64,000 nt of DNA from Flavobacteriales bacterium (GCA_002697505.1 NZWA01000041.1:4633-68632), one strand, 5' to 3'; counted from the first letter of the stretch, positions 16,576 to 25,419 are shown. Translations and numbers: made by a program. Notes: generated by a model from the sequence alone, not told the origin.

Positions 16576-16782
16576 ATGAAAGCACTTTCAGGCAAAAAAA
16601 CTTACTTTACCGCTGGTGCAGCGGTTTTGACGGCTCTCGGCGCATATTTCGCTGGAGAGGTAGATCTGCAGACAACTATATCTGCTCTTTTCGCATCGCT
16701 AATGGCTATTTTCCTTAGAAAAGGAATTACTTCCGAGGCTAAAAAGGCCGCGGCCCCAGCAGAAGAAAAGCCAGCAGAGTAA
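16576..16782 (+). CDS. Holin-like membrane protein
   Basis: The protein has 68 residues. Two hydrophobic helices (YFTAGAAVLTALGAYFAG and TISALFASLMAIFL) are joined by a short acidic turn, and the tail is Lys/Ala/Glu-rich. This matches a common small phage protein usually called a holin. It is followed without gap (TAATG) by the spanin-like pair, which supports a lysis role. Direct proof of holin activity is lacking. Confidence 0.6.
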   Translation: MKALSGKKTYFTAGAAVLTALGAYFAGEVDLQTTISALFASLMAIFLRKGITSEAKKAAAPAEEKPAE

Positions 16783-16994
16783 TGTCTTGGCTCAAGTCTA
16801 TCTTAGCTATACTTGGTTCTCTGTTCAAAGTAATAGATAAAAAAACTTTGTCTTACGAGGAAAAAGTAGATAAGATAAATAGAGACAAGAAGGAACAAAT
16901 AAAAGATGATTGGAAAGATACTCAAAACGAAATTGATCGTGCCTTTCGCGCTGCTAAGTCTCGCAACAGGATGCAAGACAGCAAAACCGAATAG
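16782..16994 (+). CDS. Putative i-spanin-like protein
   Basis: The protein has 70 residues with an N-terminal hydrophobic helix (WLKSILAILGSLFKVI) and a highly charged helical rest (VDKINRDKKEQIKDDW). That is the layout of an inner-membrane spanin subunit. The gene for a small lipoprotein starts inside it in another frame, the arrangement known from Rz and Rz1. It is short for an i-spanin, so the call is tentative. Confidence 0.45.
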   Translation: MSWLKSILAILGSLFKVIDKKTLSYEEKVDKINRDKKEQIKDDWKDTQNEIDRAFRAAKSRNRMQDSKTE

Positions 16995-17154
16995 TAATAT
17001 TTCCATTCCTCAAGTTCCTCAAGATATAGTCCAGAGGTTGATGACTCACCCTCAAATTGATAAAGCTTGGGAGCATGTTCCAGAATTTACTCGTGATGTA
17101 TTAAAAACAATTTCAGATCAATCTGCAGAGATTGAGCTTCTGAAAACTAAATAA
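16906..17154 (+). CDS. Putative o-spanin lipoprotein
   Basis: The protein has 82 residues. The signal sequence is MIGKILKTKLIVPFALLSLA followed by TGC, a good lipobox with the acylated Cys at residue 23. The mature part has a Pro-containing linker (SISIPQVPQD region) and a charged helix. It overlaps the i-spanin-like gene by 89 bases in a different frame. An outer-membrane spanin is the best reading; any small phage lipoprotein remains possible. Confidence 0.5.
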   Translation: MIGKILKTKLIVPFALLSLATGCKTAKPNSNISIPQVPQDIVQRLMTHPQIDKAWEHVPEFTRDVLKTISDQSAEIELLKTK

Positions 17155-17157
17155 ATT

Positions 17158-17463
17158 ATGAAAAAACTATTAGTATTCATGATCGCATTGGTAGTCTTCT
17201 CCGTTCCGGTAGAAGCTAAAGAGAAGAAAGAAAAGTGGTTTGGTGCTGGCGTAAAACCAGACCCAACCTTAACAATCCCCTTTGTGGGAGTAAAGGCACC
17301 GCTTCCAACTGCCTGTATCGGCAAGGACGTGTCTGCTTCTTTTGACTTTAAATGCGATAAAAAAAGTATCTCTTTTAAATTGCCGTACTTCAAGTTCGAG
17401 TGGGATTTTCCCGGTCTTTCTTTAGGGCGCGGCGATAAAAAGATTACGCTAGGTAATAAGTAA
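17158..17463 (+). CDS. Secreted protein of unknown function
   Basis: The protein has 101 residues with a clear signal peptide (MKKLLVFMIALVVFSVPVEA), followed by a Lys-rich segment and a beta-type sequence with two Cys. It should be exported to the periplasm. It is the last gene before a strong terminator and belongs to the lysis cassette by position. No enzyme motif is visible, so it is not called an endolysin. Confidence 0.55.
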   Translation: MKKLLVFMIALVVFSVPVEAKEKKEKWFGAGVKPDPTLTIPFVGVKAPLPTACIGKDVSASFDFKCDKKSISFKLPYFKFEWDFPGLSLGRGDKKITLGNK

Positions 17464-17538
17464 AGTATTAAATGCACTTTAAACGTGCTACACTCTAGAA
17501 GTGTTTTAACGACGATCTGCAAAGATACTTAGAATCGC

Positions 17539-17566
17539 ACCCGCTCTTTATGAGCGGGTTTTTTTC
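17539..17566 (+). terminator. Intrinsic terminator after lysis cassette
   Basis: A seven-pair stem (CCCGCTC with GAGCGGG) around a five-base loop is followed by a run of seven T. It separates the lysis cassette from the head module. Confidence 0.85.
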
Positions 17567-17582
17567 TAAAAACGCATAAATA

Positions 17583-17590
17583 CGTGTATA
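17583..17590 (+). promoter_or_regulatory. Variant phage promoter motif CGTGTATA
   Basis: CGTGTATA, followed by AATATA, lies ten bases before a GTG start and just after the terminator, where a new promoter is expected. Confidence 0.55.
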
Positions 17591-17600
17591 AATATACTAA

Positions 17601-18014
17601 GTGGCAAATAACAATCACATTATATTAGAGATTACTTCCGCAGAAAAGGAAGTTACTCAAGACCCTTTTATAAATTATTCGCTGAAAGTAAAGAAATACT
17701 TAGAAACAAAAGCCACTGAAGTTAAAGGCGTGGGTATAGAAACTTTAATAAAAGTTTTTAAATCTGCCGGAAGAGATTGTAGTGATATTAAATATTGCGC
17801 CGCAAGAATAAATAACTTTTTAGAAGTGTTCTCTGATTACAAAAATTTTAAAACTGCTGTTGCAAACAACTTTGAACCAAGCGAAGAATGTTTAGCGGTC
17901 GCTATAATAGAATGCAAAGATCACGATATAGATGAAATTGAATTTGAAGACGTAGATCAGTTTTATCTAGAAACAAAAGACGAATTTAAAAACTCAATAG
18001 ATATAGAAATATGA
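17601..18014 (+). CDS. Unknown protein at start of head module
   Basis: The protein has 137 residues. It starts at GTG, is acidic at the C-terminus (CKDHDIDEIEFEDVDQFY) and mostly helical. No Shine-Dalgarno sequence is seen before the GTG. It overlaps the next gene by four bases (ATGA). The position before the protease suggests a head-assembly role, but I recognise no family. Confidence 0.55.
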   Translation: MANNNHIILEITSAEKEVTQDPFINYSLKVKKYLETKATEVKGVGIETLIKVFKSAGRDCSDIKYCAARINNFLEVFSDYKNFKTAVANNFEPSEECLAVAIIECKDHDIDEIEFEDVDQFYLETKDEFKNSIDIEI

Positions 18015-19231
18015 TTGTTGATTTTACAGATAAAATACTCGAGGCTAAAGAAAAGAAAACTTTAAATAAGCCCTTTCGCACCCCGGGTGGACCTAAGAAG
18101 TTTTCTGTCTATGTTAAAAATGAAAAAGGTAACGTAGTTAAAGTTAACTTCGGCGATCCTAATATGGAAATTAAACGCGACGATCCTGCTAGGCGTAAAA
18201 GCTTTCGTGCTCGTCATAACTGCGACAACCCCGGTCCAAAGACAAAAGCTCGCTATTGGTCTTGCCAGCAATGGCGCGCCGGTAAAAGAGTTCAGGGGTC
18301 AGAAATAGATTACGAGTGGGACGGTCAAACTTTTTTCGACCACGACGAGTTATTAACGATTAACCCTGCTCTAGCTTTTGTCGAAGAGGAAGTTGCTGAT
18401 GACGGTGACTGCGGATGCGGTAATTGTGATTGCGATGAGATTGAAGCTAAGCACGACATGAAAAAGTATAGCTTCAATAACCCCGGTCAAGCTATGCAAA
18501 TGGCAAAGAAGATGGGATTCGATGATATTCACACTCATGGCGAAGGTGACGATACAGTGTTTATGCCCGGTCCGAGTCATGAAGCTTTGATGAAAAAGCT
18601 TGGCGAATCTAAAGCTGAAGAGGAATACGCTAGCCTTTGGGAAAATATCAAAAAGAAACGCGACAGAATCAAAAAAGGTTCTGGAGAAAAAATGAGAAAA
18701 AAGGGTGCTAAAGGTGCACCCACTTCAGAGCAGATGGAGAAGGCTAAGAAAGCTTCTAAAATAAAGAAGAAAAGCTATGGCTCAGAAGAGTACGTGATGT
18801 CTCAAGAAGAGTTTGAAGAAGTCATGGATTTGGAAGAGATGGAGTTTTGGAAAGAAGAATCTGATGCAGCTAAAAGACCGGGAAGAAAGTCCGGCGCGCA
18901 AACTCCCGCTAAACCTAGCGAGAGAAGAAAAGGTTCTTCTAAGAATAAACCGGGCAGCGCAGGAAAGGGTGGTCCTTCCATTACTTTCTCAGAGAAAGTG
19001 ACAAAGTCTTTAAAAGAAAAAGTTAAAAACCATAACGCAAAGAGCAAAAAGAAAGTTACTCTTTCTCAGCTTAAAAAAGTCTATAGAAGAGGAGCAGGCG
19101 CGTTCTCTTCTTCTCACCGTCCCGGCATGAGCCGTGGTGGCTGGGCAATGGCACGCGTTAATATGTTCTTAAAAATGAAGCGCGGTGGCAAAGTAAAAGA
19201 TTCTTATAGAAAAGCTGACGGAGATATTTAA
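18011..19231 (+). CDS. Head-module protein with conserved phage domains
   Basis: The protein has 406 residues in three parts. First is a conserved block (FRTPGGPKKFSVYVKN, NFGDPNMEIKRDDPARR, HNCDNPGPKTKARYW) seen in phage head modules next to the protease. Second is a Cys-rich stretch (CGCGNCDCDE). Third is a basic C-terminal block (YRRGAGAFSSSHRPG, WAMARVNMFL) that recalls a domain of unknown function common in large phages; I cannot confirm its name. Role in capsid assembly is inferred from context only. Confidence 0.55.
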   Translation: MIVDFTDKILEAKEKKTLNKPFRTPGGPKKFSVYVKNEKGNVVKVNFGDPNMEIKRDDPARRKSFRARHNCDNPGPKTKARYWSCQQWRAGKRVQGSEIDYEWDGQTFFDHDELLTINPALAFVEEEVADDGDCGCGNCDCDEIEAKHDMKKYSFNNPGQAMQMAKKMGFDDIHTHGEGDDTVFMPGPSHEALMKKLGESKAEEEYASLWENIKKKRDRIKKGSGEKMRKKGAKGAPTSEQMEKAKKASKIKKKSYGSEEYVMSQEEFEEVMDLEEMEFWKEESDAAKRPGRKSGAQTPAKPSERRKGSSKNKPGSAGKGGPSITFSEKVTKSLKEKVKNHNAKSKKKVTLSQLKKVYRRGAGAFSSSHRPGMSRGGWAMARVNMFLKMKRGGKVKDSYRKADGDI

Positions 19232-19233
19232 AA

Positions 19234-20676
19234 ATGAAAACTAAGTATACGACTATTTTTAGTTCCCATATTAGGCCGCTAGTGTCTGAAGAAAAAGACC
19301 AGCATCTAGCGTTAGCCTCTATGGTTGATTTAGAAAAGTTCGTCCCAGAAGTAGACACAGACGCCAACTATGATTTGTTGCCTGTAGCGTTTAACGCTTT
19401 CGTTGCAAACAGAGTTAATAAAAATGGCGATGTAGTAGATACTGAGACAGCTATAGCGATGCACAAAAACTTTGTTAACAAGCCTGTTAACATTGAGCAT
19501 AATCGTAAATCTGTAATTGGCACTATCCTCACAGCAGGTTTTTCTTCTTTTGGAGACGACAAACCTTTGTCTGAAGAAGAAGTTAAAGACATGAAAGGTC
19601 CTTTCAATGTAACTCTTGGCGGAGTTATCTGGAAGATTACAGATAAAGAGCTCGCCGATAAAATAGAAAATTCTAGCGACCCAACTAGCGACGATTACAT
19701 GAATATTAGCGCTAGCTGGGAACTTGGCTTTAACGAATATAACATTGTTGTTCTCGAGGCCGAAGAGAAAAATATTGAAAATGCTAGAATTATTTCTGAC
19801 CCGCAAGAAGTCGAAGCCTACCAAGGCAAGCTAAGAGGCTTCGGCGGCGAAGGTAAGTTGGACGACGGGTCTCATGTTTACAGAAAAGTAGTAAACAAGG
19901 TAGTTCCTCTAGGGATTGGCTTGACTGAAAATCCCGCGGCCGATGTAAAAGGCGTTCTGGTAGCATCGGAAGATACACAAATTGAAGCCGAAGTTGCCGA
20001 ACAAAATGAAGAAAAAATTTCCCAAAATACTAAAACAAATGTAAGTATTCAAAAGGTGGAAGCTATGAAAATAGAAAATATCACAGACATCAATGACGAG
20101 TCCTTGCAGACTCTTAAAGCTTCTGCGATTCATGAGTACATTCAAGAGAGTCTGAAGGATGCCTCTGAGAAGTTCACTTCTGAGAAGCAAGAAAAAGAAG
20201 ACGCTCTTGCTGAAGCTAATGAAAAGCATGAAGGTCTGCTGAAAGAGCACGAAACTCTTAAGGCAGAGCTAGAGTCCGTCAAGGAGAAGTTAGCTTCTCT
20301 TGAAACTGAAAAGGTAGAGAGAGAAATGCTAGAGCAGTTCAATCAAAGAATGGCCTCCTTCGACGAGCGTTATGACTTGACTGACGAAGACCGCAAGGTT
20401 CTCGCTAGTCAGATCAAGGACTTGACCGAAGAGGATTTCACCGCCTTTGATCAGAACATGACGGTTCTTCTTTCCTCTAAAGTGAAAACTGAAGAGACTG
20501 AAGAAGTTGTAGAAGAAGTAGAAGCCTCTGTTGCTGAAGAAGTAGTCGAGTCTGCTGTTGAAAACGCAGAAGTCGAAAAGGAAACTGTTCCTGTTTCTTC
20601 TCCGGCTGAAGAACCTTCTATTACTGAAAAGTATAGTAAAGCTTTTAGTATCGAAAACTTCGATATCAAACTCTAA
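19234..20676 (+). CDS. Prohead protease fused to scaffold
   Basis: The protein has 480 residues. The N-terminal 245 residues match phage prohead proteases: His89 in NIEHNRKSVIG and Ser159 or Ser161 in NISASWELGF are the likely catalytic residues. Residues about 278-400 are a long acidic coiled coil, and the end is Glu/Val-rich with a Phe-rich tip (FSIENFDIKL), typical of scaffolds. It cleaves scaffold and capsid proteins during maturation. A good internal in-frame start at 20065 could yield free scaffold. Confidence 0.8.
   Translation: MKTKYTTIFSSHIRPLVSEEKDQHLALASMVDLEKFVPEVDTDANYDLLPVAFNAFVANRVNKNGDVVDTETAIAMHKNFVNKPVNIEHNRKSVIGTILTAGFSSFGDDKPLSEEEVKDMKGPFNVTLGGVIWKITDKELADKIENSSDPTSDDYMNISASWELGFNEYNIVVLEAEEKNIENARIISDPQEVEAYQGKLRGFGGEGKLDDGSHVYRKVVNKVVPLGIGLTENPAADVKGVLVASEDTQIEAEVAEQNEEKISQNTKTNVSIQKVEAMKIENITDINDESLQTLKASAIHEYIQESLKDASEKFTSEKQEKEDALAEANEKHEGLLKEHETLKAELESVKEKLASLETEKVEREMLEQFNQRMASFDERYDLTDEDRKVLASQIKDLTEEDFTAFDQNMTVLLSSKVKTEETEEVVEEVEASVAEEVVESAVENAEVEKETVPVSSPAEEPSITEKYSKAFSIENFDIKL
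20065..20676 (+). CDS. Internal-start scaffold protein
   Basis: This ATG is in frame inside the protease-scaffold gene. It has a strong ribosome site, AAGGTGGA, at 20053-20060, four bases before it. The product would be 203 residues, exactly the coiled-coil scaffold part (MKIENITDINDESL onward). The arrangement parallels phage lambda C and Nu3. It is inferred from sequence only. Confidence 0.5.
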   Translation: MKIENITDINDESLQTLKASAIHEYIQESLKDASEKFTSEKQEKEDALAEANEKHEGLLKEHETLKAELESVKEKLASLETEKVEREMLEQFNQRMASFDERYDLTDEDRKVLASQIKDLTEEDFTAFDQNMTVLLSSKVKTEETEEVVEEVEASVAEEVVESAVENAEVEKETVPVSSPAEEPSITEKYSKAFSIENFDIKL

Positions 20677-20694
20677 TAGGAAAACCAAAATATT

Positions 20695-21264
20695 ATGGCA
20701 AATGAAAGACTAATGCCCTTCCGGGATTATGATGAGCACGATGTCATCAATTTGTTTGCGTTTGGTGATACAGCTGTTGTTCTTAATGATTCAACCACCG
20801 TTGAGGCTGGTTCAGTCGTTAAGATTAAGACTGGCTGGAAAAACACCGACGAAACGCAACTTTTGACTGACGTTGGAGCTTCTTACAATAACGTTGTTTC
20901 TCAACGTTATGGCGTTAACGCAGAGGTCGAGTACGCAAATGGTGGCGATGAGACACCACTTGGTATTCTTCTTTATGACGTTAGAGAGTTCGACGAAAAT
21001 GGCGAAAGACTTAAATTCAATCCGCAGAAAGCTGCTGAACTTAACGCAGCTATCAGTGGTCAGGCCGTGCCGATTGCTACGAGAGGTATTTTCCTCTTCG
21101 CTACTGGCGCGTTCACTGCTGCTGGCTCTGTTGGTGCTGGGTCTAACCTTTACGCTAGTGGTGATGGCAAATTAACCTCGACAGTTGCTGAAAACACGAA
21201 GGTTGGTAAAGCTATTGGTGACCCTGATGCTGATGGTAGCGTCTTGGTGAAACTTGAACTGTAA
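20695..21264 (+). CDS. Head decoration-like protein
   Basis: The protein has 189 residues and lies just before the major capsid gene. The beta-rich, Gly/Val-rich sequence with no catalytic motif (EAGSVVKIKTGW, VPIATRGIFLFATGAF) is like capsid decoration or stabilisation proteins. Codon choice is as strongly biased as in the capsid gene, suggesting high expression. It has AGGA before the ATG. Confidence 0.6.
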   Translation: MANERLMPFRDYDEHDVINLFAFGDTAVVLNDSTTVEAGSVVKIKTGWKNTDETQLLTDVGASYNNVVSQRYGVNAEVEYANGGDETPLGILLYDVREFDENGERLKFNPQKAAELNAAISGQAVPIATRGIFLFATGAFTAAGSVGAGSNLYASGDGKLTSTVAENTKVGKAIGDPDADGSVLVKLEL

Positions 21265-21283
21265 TTAATAGGAGAATTATAAA

Positions 21284-22423
21284 ATGAAGTTAAAATTTAA
21301 AGAAACTCCAGAACAAGTTGAATTGATCAAAGCGATGGGCTCTAAACGCCCAGAGGTTTCTCGCGAAGCTTCCGAGGCTTTTGCAGCTTTTATTGGCCCT
21401 GTTATCCAGCAGGTGCTTCTTCAAGCTGACACAGCTTCGTCTGTTTATTCCGACGTTGTTTACGACGAAGACGACAATCCGAGCTACCCGCTCGATTTGT
21501 TTTTCGAGCAGAGAAATGCTGATAACTACGTTTCTGTAGTGCAGCAGAATATCGCTGGTGGTCTTCCGAGCTCTCAAATTGCTGGCGCAAACGAGTTGAA
21601 GGTAGCTACCTACAAGCTCGACGCTGCCGTTAGCTTTTTGAAGAAGTATGCTCGCCGCGGTCGTCTTGACGTAGTTAGCAAGGCTGTTGAGCGTATGGCT
21701 CAGGAAGTCTTGGTGAAGCAAGAGCGCAATGCGTGGGCGGTTATCCTTAAAGCTCTCTCTGAGGGTAAAGGTACTGGTTCTAGCAATGGTGCTCACATTG
21801 TTAATAACGTTGGTAGCACTGAAACCTTCCAGCTCGATACCTTGAATGCGATGATTACTCGTATGAAGCGCATCAACAAGTCGTTCGCTGGCGGTACTGC
21901 TGCTCAGGTCTACTCCGAAGGCATCACTGATCTCTTCGTCAGCCCTGAAGTTAAGCAAGATATCAGAGCGTTCTCATATTCTCCGATTGGTAATAACGCT
22001 AATCAGAACATTCCTGATGACGCGAAGAGCGACGCTTATAGAGCTGCTGGTATTGCTAATATCTTCGGTATTAACATTATCGACTTGCAGGAACTCGGTG
22101 TTGGTCAGAAGTACAATACATTGTACGAGACCTTCAGTGACTCCGCTGGTTTGGCTGGCGCTGTTAACGAGGCTGGTGCTACAACCACTTCCGCGTTTAA
22201 CGACGGTTCTAGCCACGAGTTGGTGCTCGGTGTGGATGCTAGCCGCGAGGCTCTTATTCGCCCAGTTGCTCGTAACTCTGAGTCTGGCGCAACGTTCAGC
22301 GCATTGCCGGATGACCAGTTCACTCAACGTGCCGATAAGACCGGTTTCTACGGTTCTGTCGAAGAGGGTCGTGTTTGTATCGACGCTCGCGTGCTTGTTG
22401 GTGGTCACCTCAAGCGTTCTTAA
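21284..22423 (+). CDS. Major capsid protein
   Basis: The protein has 379 residues. Position after protease, scaffold and decoration genes, an N-terminal helical arm, and a core with FFEQRNADNYVSVVQQNIAG and ISDLFVSPEVKQDIR-like segments fit a HK97-fold capsid protein. Codon use is noticeably more GC-rich and uniform than in the fibre genes. A TAGGAGAA ribosome site precedes it and a strong terminator follows. Prohead protease probably removes part of the N-terminus. Confidence 0.85.
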   Translation: MKLKFKETPEQVELIKAMGSKRPEVSREASEAFAAFIGPVIQQVLLQADTASSVYSDVVYDEDDNPSYPLDLFFEQRNADNYVSVVQQNIAGGLPSSQIAGANELKVATYKLDAAVSFLKKYARRGRLDVVSKAVERMAQEVLVKQERNAWAVILKALSEGKGTGSSNGAHIVNNVGSTETFQLDTLNAMITRMKRINKSFAGGTAAQVYSEGITDLFVSPEVKQDIRAFSYSPIGNNANQNIPDDAKSDAYRAAGIANIFGINIIDLQELGVGQKYNTLYETFSDSAGLAGAVNEAGATTTSAFNDGSSHELVLGVDASREALIRPVARNSESGATFSALPDDQFTQRADKTGFYGSVEEGRVCIDARVLVGGHLKRS

Positions 22424-22445
22424 TAAAACGTTAAATAATTCAAAG

Positions 22446-22475
22446 CCCGTCGACTTCGGTCGGCGGGGTTTTTAT
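22446..22475 (+). terminator. Intrinsic terminator after capsid gene
   Basis: A nine-pair stem (CCCGTCGAC with GTCGGCGGG, one G-U pair) is capped by the stable TTCG loop and followed by a T run. Confidence 0.88.
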
Positions 22476-22531
22476 TTCTATTTATTAGATTATTTGTGTA
22501 TTTTATATATAATAAGGAAAGGTTAAAGGTT

Positions 22532-22891
22532 ATGGCAGTTAAAAGGAAAAAGAAAAGTTTAGATAGTATTAATCAAACTCATGCTAAGGTAGAAAAGAAG
22601 TTTGAACCAACAACTCTAGATCAAATCTGGGGAGATGATGGAGCTTCTGAATACGGAACTTTAGATTACCAAAGCTATCAAGAAAAAATCTTCGACATGA
22701 ATATGTCGGATCTTCAAGCTCACGCTTCTCGTGTTGGTATTGTTCCCATCGACAATAGAAATATGTTAACAGATAGACTTTTAAGAGAGTTTAGTAAACA
22801 TGTTTCATCTTTTAGGAAACCTGTCGAAGACTTGGGGGAACAGCAAAACATTCCTAAGAAAATTAAAGATATCTTAGCAGAGGGAAGGTAG
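22532..22891 (+). CDS. Unknown protein with SAP-like helices
   Basis: The protein has 119 residues from MAVKRKKKSLD; an upstream ATG in the same frame is less likely because AAAGGT stands just before this one. Residues about 60-95 (MSDLQAHASRVGIVPIDNR, then LTDRLLREF) resemble a helix-extended-loop-helix of the SAP type, often nucleic-acid binding. It opens the block after the capsid terminator and may serve head completion. The function is not assigned. Confidence 0.5.
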   Translation: MAVKRKKKSLDSINQTHAKVEKKFEPTTLDQIWGDDGASEYGTLDYQSYQEKIFDMNMSDLQAHASRVGIVPIDNRNMLTDRLLREFSKHVSSFRKPVEDLGEQQNIPKKIKDILAEGR

Positions 22892-22894
22892 TAA

Positions 22895-23377
22895 ATGCCC
22901 GTCAATAATCTAGATAAAATTGATGCTAGATACATAGACGGCACCCGGGCTAGTCACACGCAGGTACTTAGGGTTGACTCTAATCTAGATGTAGATTTTG
23001 AAGATTCGATCAGAATCACTAATCCCTCTGGTACCACCGGCGACAACGGAACATATTACTTTACTCCTAGTGGAGAGTTTCAAACTTTTATATTAAATCA
23101 TAACAACTCAAACATATACTTTTCAGGAATTAGCTCAGACAGTTTAGCTATGGAAAGAGGAGCGTATCAAGTTAGAGTATATAACAATCAAGGTAACGGC
23201 AGTATAACGGTAGAAGAGTTTGAAAAGTTTGCTTGGCACGGGCAAAAACCTCCGTCGACCGTAACTGTTCCTAGCGGACAACATTACGTTTATGCAGTTA
23301 CTTATCACGGAGATTACAGTTCTTCTTATCCAGACCTAAAAGACTGGTCTGCTGTTTTTGTTTCAGAAAGTGCTTAA
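22895..23377 (+). CDS. Virion structural protein, unknown
   Basis: The protein has 160 residues, mainly beta-type sequence with many Ser, Asn, Tyr and Gly (NHNNSNIYFSGISSDS, SGQHYVYAVTYHGDYSS). It has AGGGAAGG before the start and stops before a promoter motif. The next genes are tail fibres, so a small tail or adhesin component is likely. Confidence 0.5.
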   Translation: MPVNNLDKIDARYIDGTRASHTQVLRVDSNLDVDFEDSIRITNPSGTTGDNGTYYFTPSGEFQTFILNHNNSNIYFSGISSDSLAMERGAYQVRVYNNQGNGSITVEEFEKFAWHGQKPPSTVTVPSGQHYVYAVTYHGDYSSSYPDLKDWSAVFVSESA

Positions 23378-23380
23378 AAA

Positions 23381-23388
23381 AGTGTAAT
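23381..23388 (+). promoter_or_regulatory. Phage promoter motif AGTGTAAT
   Basis: AGTGTAAT, preceded by six A, lies 12 bases before the ATG of the 672-residue structural gene; there is no Shine-Dalgarno sequence in the gap. Confidence 0.65.
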
Positions 23389-23400
23389 AATTAAAACATA

Positions 23401-25419
23401 ATGAGTATCAAATATCAGCCCAAAAAAATTATTGAGATACCCGAGATAGAGTTTAATAGATCTGTTCAAGGTAAGTATAAGACTTCTGTGATTAACCCCG
23501 ACGGAAGTGTTGCCAACGAAAACGACTGGCATAAGAACCTTATTTTAGATTGTGGACTAGACAAAATTGCATATATGCCTTGGGCTCAGGTATTTCAGTT
23601 TTGCGTTGCTGGCAACAAACCTTCAGGAGATGTTACTCCTGCGGCTGTAACAGATACTCAGCTAGAACAGCCTCTGATGATGAATTCGTTCTATCTTCCC
23701 GGTAGTGGAAACTGCGGAGACGAACTTTATCAAAGTGGCGACTATAGATACTTAAGACTGTTTAGAACTTTTGATTTTTTACATGTAAAGCAAAATACAA
23801 TTGTTACAGAGCTAGGCTTTAAAGAGACGCCCGGTGCGAAAAAGCTTTTTTCTAGGGTCGTGCTGGATGGAAACACAGGAGTAGGAAGACCTGATCCAGA
23901 GTTATTGCGCCCGGGTCAATTTTTAAGAGTTAAATACGAACTCAATGTTCAGTTAGATCCTGTTACTCCAAATTCGACAGGAATAGTGCCAACAGGTTCA
24001 GATGGAAACTTGCCAACTATTTCTTGGAGCGGCGCGGCTTCTTCTGGAGACAGACATGGCTTGCAGCACGTTGGCATGGTGGGTATTAATGAATCTGGTG
24101 TAGCAGTACCCTATGATGCAGGCGGAGCTTCTAATGAACCTTTCTCTGTTGGCGCGGTAGATTTTGGACCCGGCTTTGGTTATGTTAACAGATGGCAAAA
24201 CGGAGATGGAATCTTACAAGAAACAGGAGCAGCGGGTAATGTTATTGGATATATGCAGCCGTCGGGCGCGCAAAGACTAGCTGACAGGCCGGGGCCTTTA
24301 CTACAGTTGATGGACCACCAAGACATGAACAGGTTCATAAATCACGATGCTATAACAGGCAGTGGTTTTGTGGGTAACGCTTTTGTAAACTCTCATAAAA
24401 ATATGAGCGGTCAATCTGCTATCGCTACAAATATTTCGGACTTGGTATCCGATGCTTCTGGGTATTGGCCATGGGGCAACTATCTTCGCAGACAACAACT
24501 AGCAGATTTTGCAACAGCCTATGGTCTTTCGTTAGGAAATGTGACGTCTAATAGTAGCACTGATTATGGCTATAATAGATTATTTGTTACGCAAAATTCA
24601 CAAAATTATTACTCTAACACTTTCAGGACGCCGTTTTTTACATACGGCCCCTTAAGTTTTGTTATGCGTCCGGTGTCTAGATATGGAGTCGAAAACATTT
24701 TTAACAACTGGGACTATTTTAGCCCTGATAACGACAATGATGCAGCAGATGCAAATACTAACGTCAGTACGACCAGCGCATCATATTCTCATTTGCACAA
24801 TCTTTTCGCCACGGAGATAGGCACTACGACCGAGATGGGGTCAGATCATGATTCAGACCTTACAAAATATAGTCAATATTTTAACGTCGCAGATTTTTAT
24901 GCGCCTGACCAAAATTCTAACGTAGGATCTTATTTAACTTTCGATGAACCTGTGACGACTAGAGGATTCTCAAGCCCAGAAAAAAGCGTATTGTGGGACT
25001 CTTGGCAAATGAGGGGAGCTTCTTGCTTCTTGTCTACAAGCACAGGGGCAGTTCAAGCTTTTGGTGACACTGGAGTCGCTTACGATAGATCAGCAGGAGA
25101 AGACTTCTTTGAGTTGCCTCTAAGAAAAGCTGAGTACAATACAGGCCAAGCAGGTGATTCGAGATCGCTGTTTAAGTTCTGTTTCTTTGACAACGCCGTA
25201 GCTAATACTATAGCTAACGGAGTCCGTCAACACGATGCGTGGAAAACTATAGGAGTTGGCGCGACAACAGACTGGTCAATCAACCCTGCTACCATGAGCG
25301 GTGCTGCCAGAGACAACGGCTATGTTTACAGATTTGATACTGCAAGAGAGAAAGACAACGATCATATCTTAAAGGTTTCTTTCAAATATACGTGGACTAG
25401 AAATACTGGACAGTTATAA
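23401..25419 (+). CDS. Large virion structural protein
   Basis: The protein has 672 residues. The N-terminal 180 residues have a distinctive phage structural pattern (SVINPDGSVANENDWHKNLI, then DKIAYMPWAQVFQFCVAG, LFRTFDFLHV, RPGQFLRVKYELNV). The rest is Gly, Asn, Ser and Tyr-rich. Similar proteins occur in the tail regions of marine phages, but I know no defined function. It begins the long adhesin block. Confidence 0.6.
   Translation: MSIKYQPKKIIEIPEIEFNRSVQGKYKTSVINPDGSVANENDWHKNLILDCGLDKIAYMPWAQVFQFCVAGNKPSGDVTPAAVTDTQLEQPLMMNSFYLPGSGNCGDELYQSGDYRYLRLFRTFDFLHVKQNTIVTELGFKETPGAKKLFSRVVLDGNTGVGRPDPELLRPGQFLRVKYELNVQLDPVTPNSTGIVPTGSDGNLPTISWSGAASSGDRHGLQHVGMVGINESGVAVPYDAGGASNEPFSVGAVDFGPGFGYVNRWQNGDGILQETGAAGNVIGYMQPSGAQRLADRPGPLLQLMDHQDMNRFINHDAITGSGFVGNAFVNSHKNMSGQSAIATNISDLVSDASGYWPWGNYLRRQQLADFATAYGLSLGNVTSNSSTDYGYNRLFVTQNSQNYYSNTFRTPFFTYGPLSFVMRPVSRYGVENIFNNWDYFSPDNDNDAADANTNVSTTSASYSHLHNLFATEIGTTTEMGSDHDSDLTKYSQYFNVADFYAPDQNSNVGSYLTFDEPVTTRGFSSPEKSVLWDSWQMRGASCFLSTSTGAVQAFGDTGVAYDRSAGEDFFELPLRKAEYNTGQAGDSRSLFKFCFFDNAVANTIANGVRQHDAWKTIGVGATTDWSINPATMSGAARDNGYVYRFDTAREKDNDHILKVSFKYTWTRNTGQL

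Noticed and set aside
17464..17600. tRNA or other structured RNA in the larger intergenic gaps
   Set aside because: Only a terminator hairpin and a promoter motif are visible; no cloverleaf or CCA-type end is seen.
19330..19824. Minus-strand open frames through the head genes, for example also 21290-21958 and 21974-22408
   Set aside because: They are shadows of the biased codon use of highly expressed head genes and have no motifs or start context.
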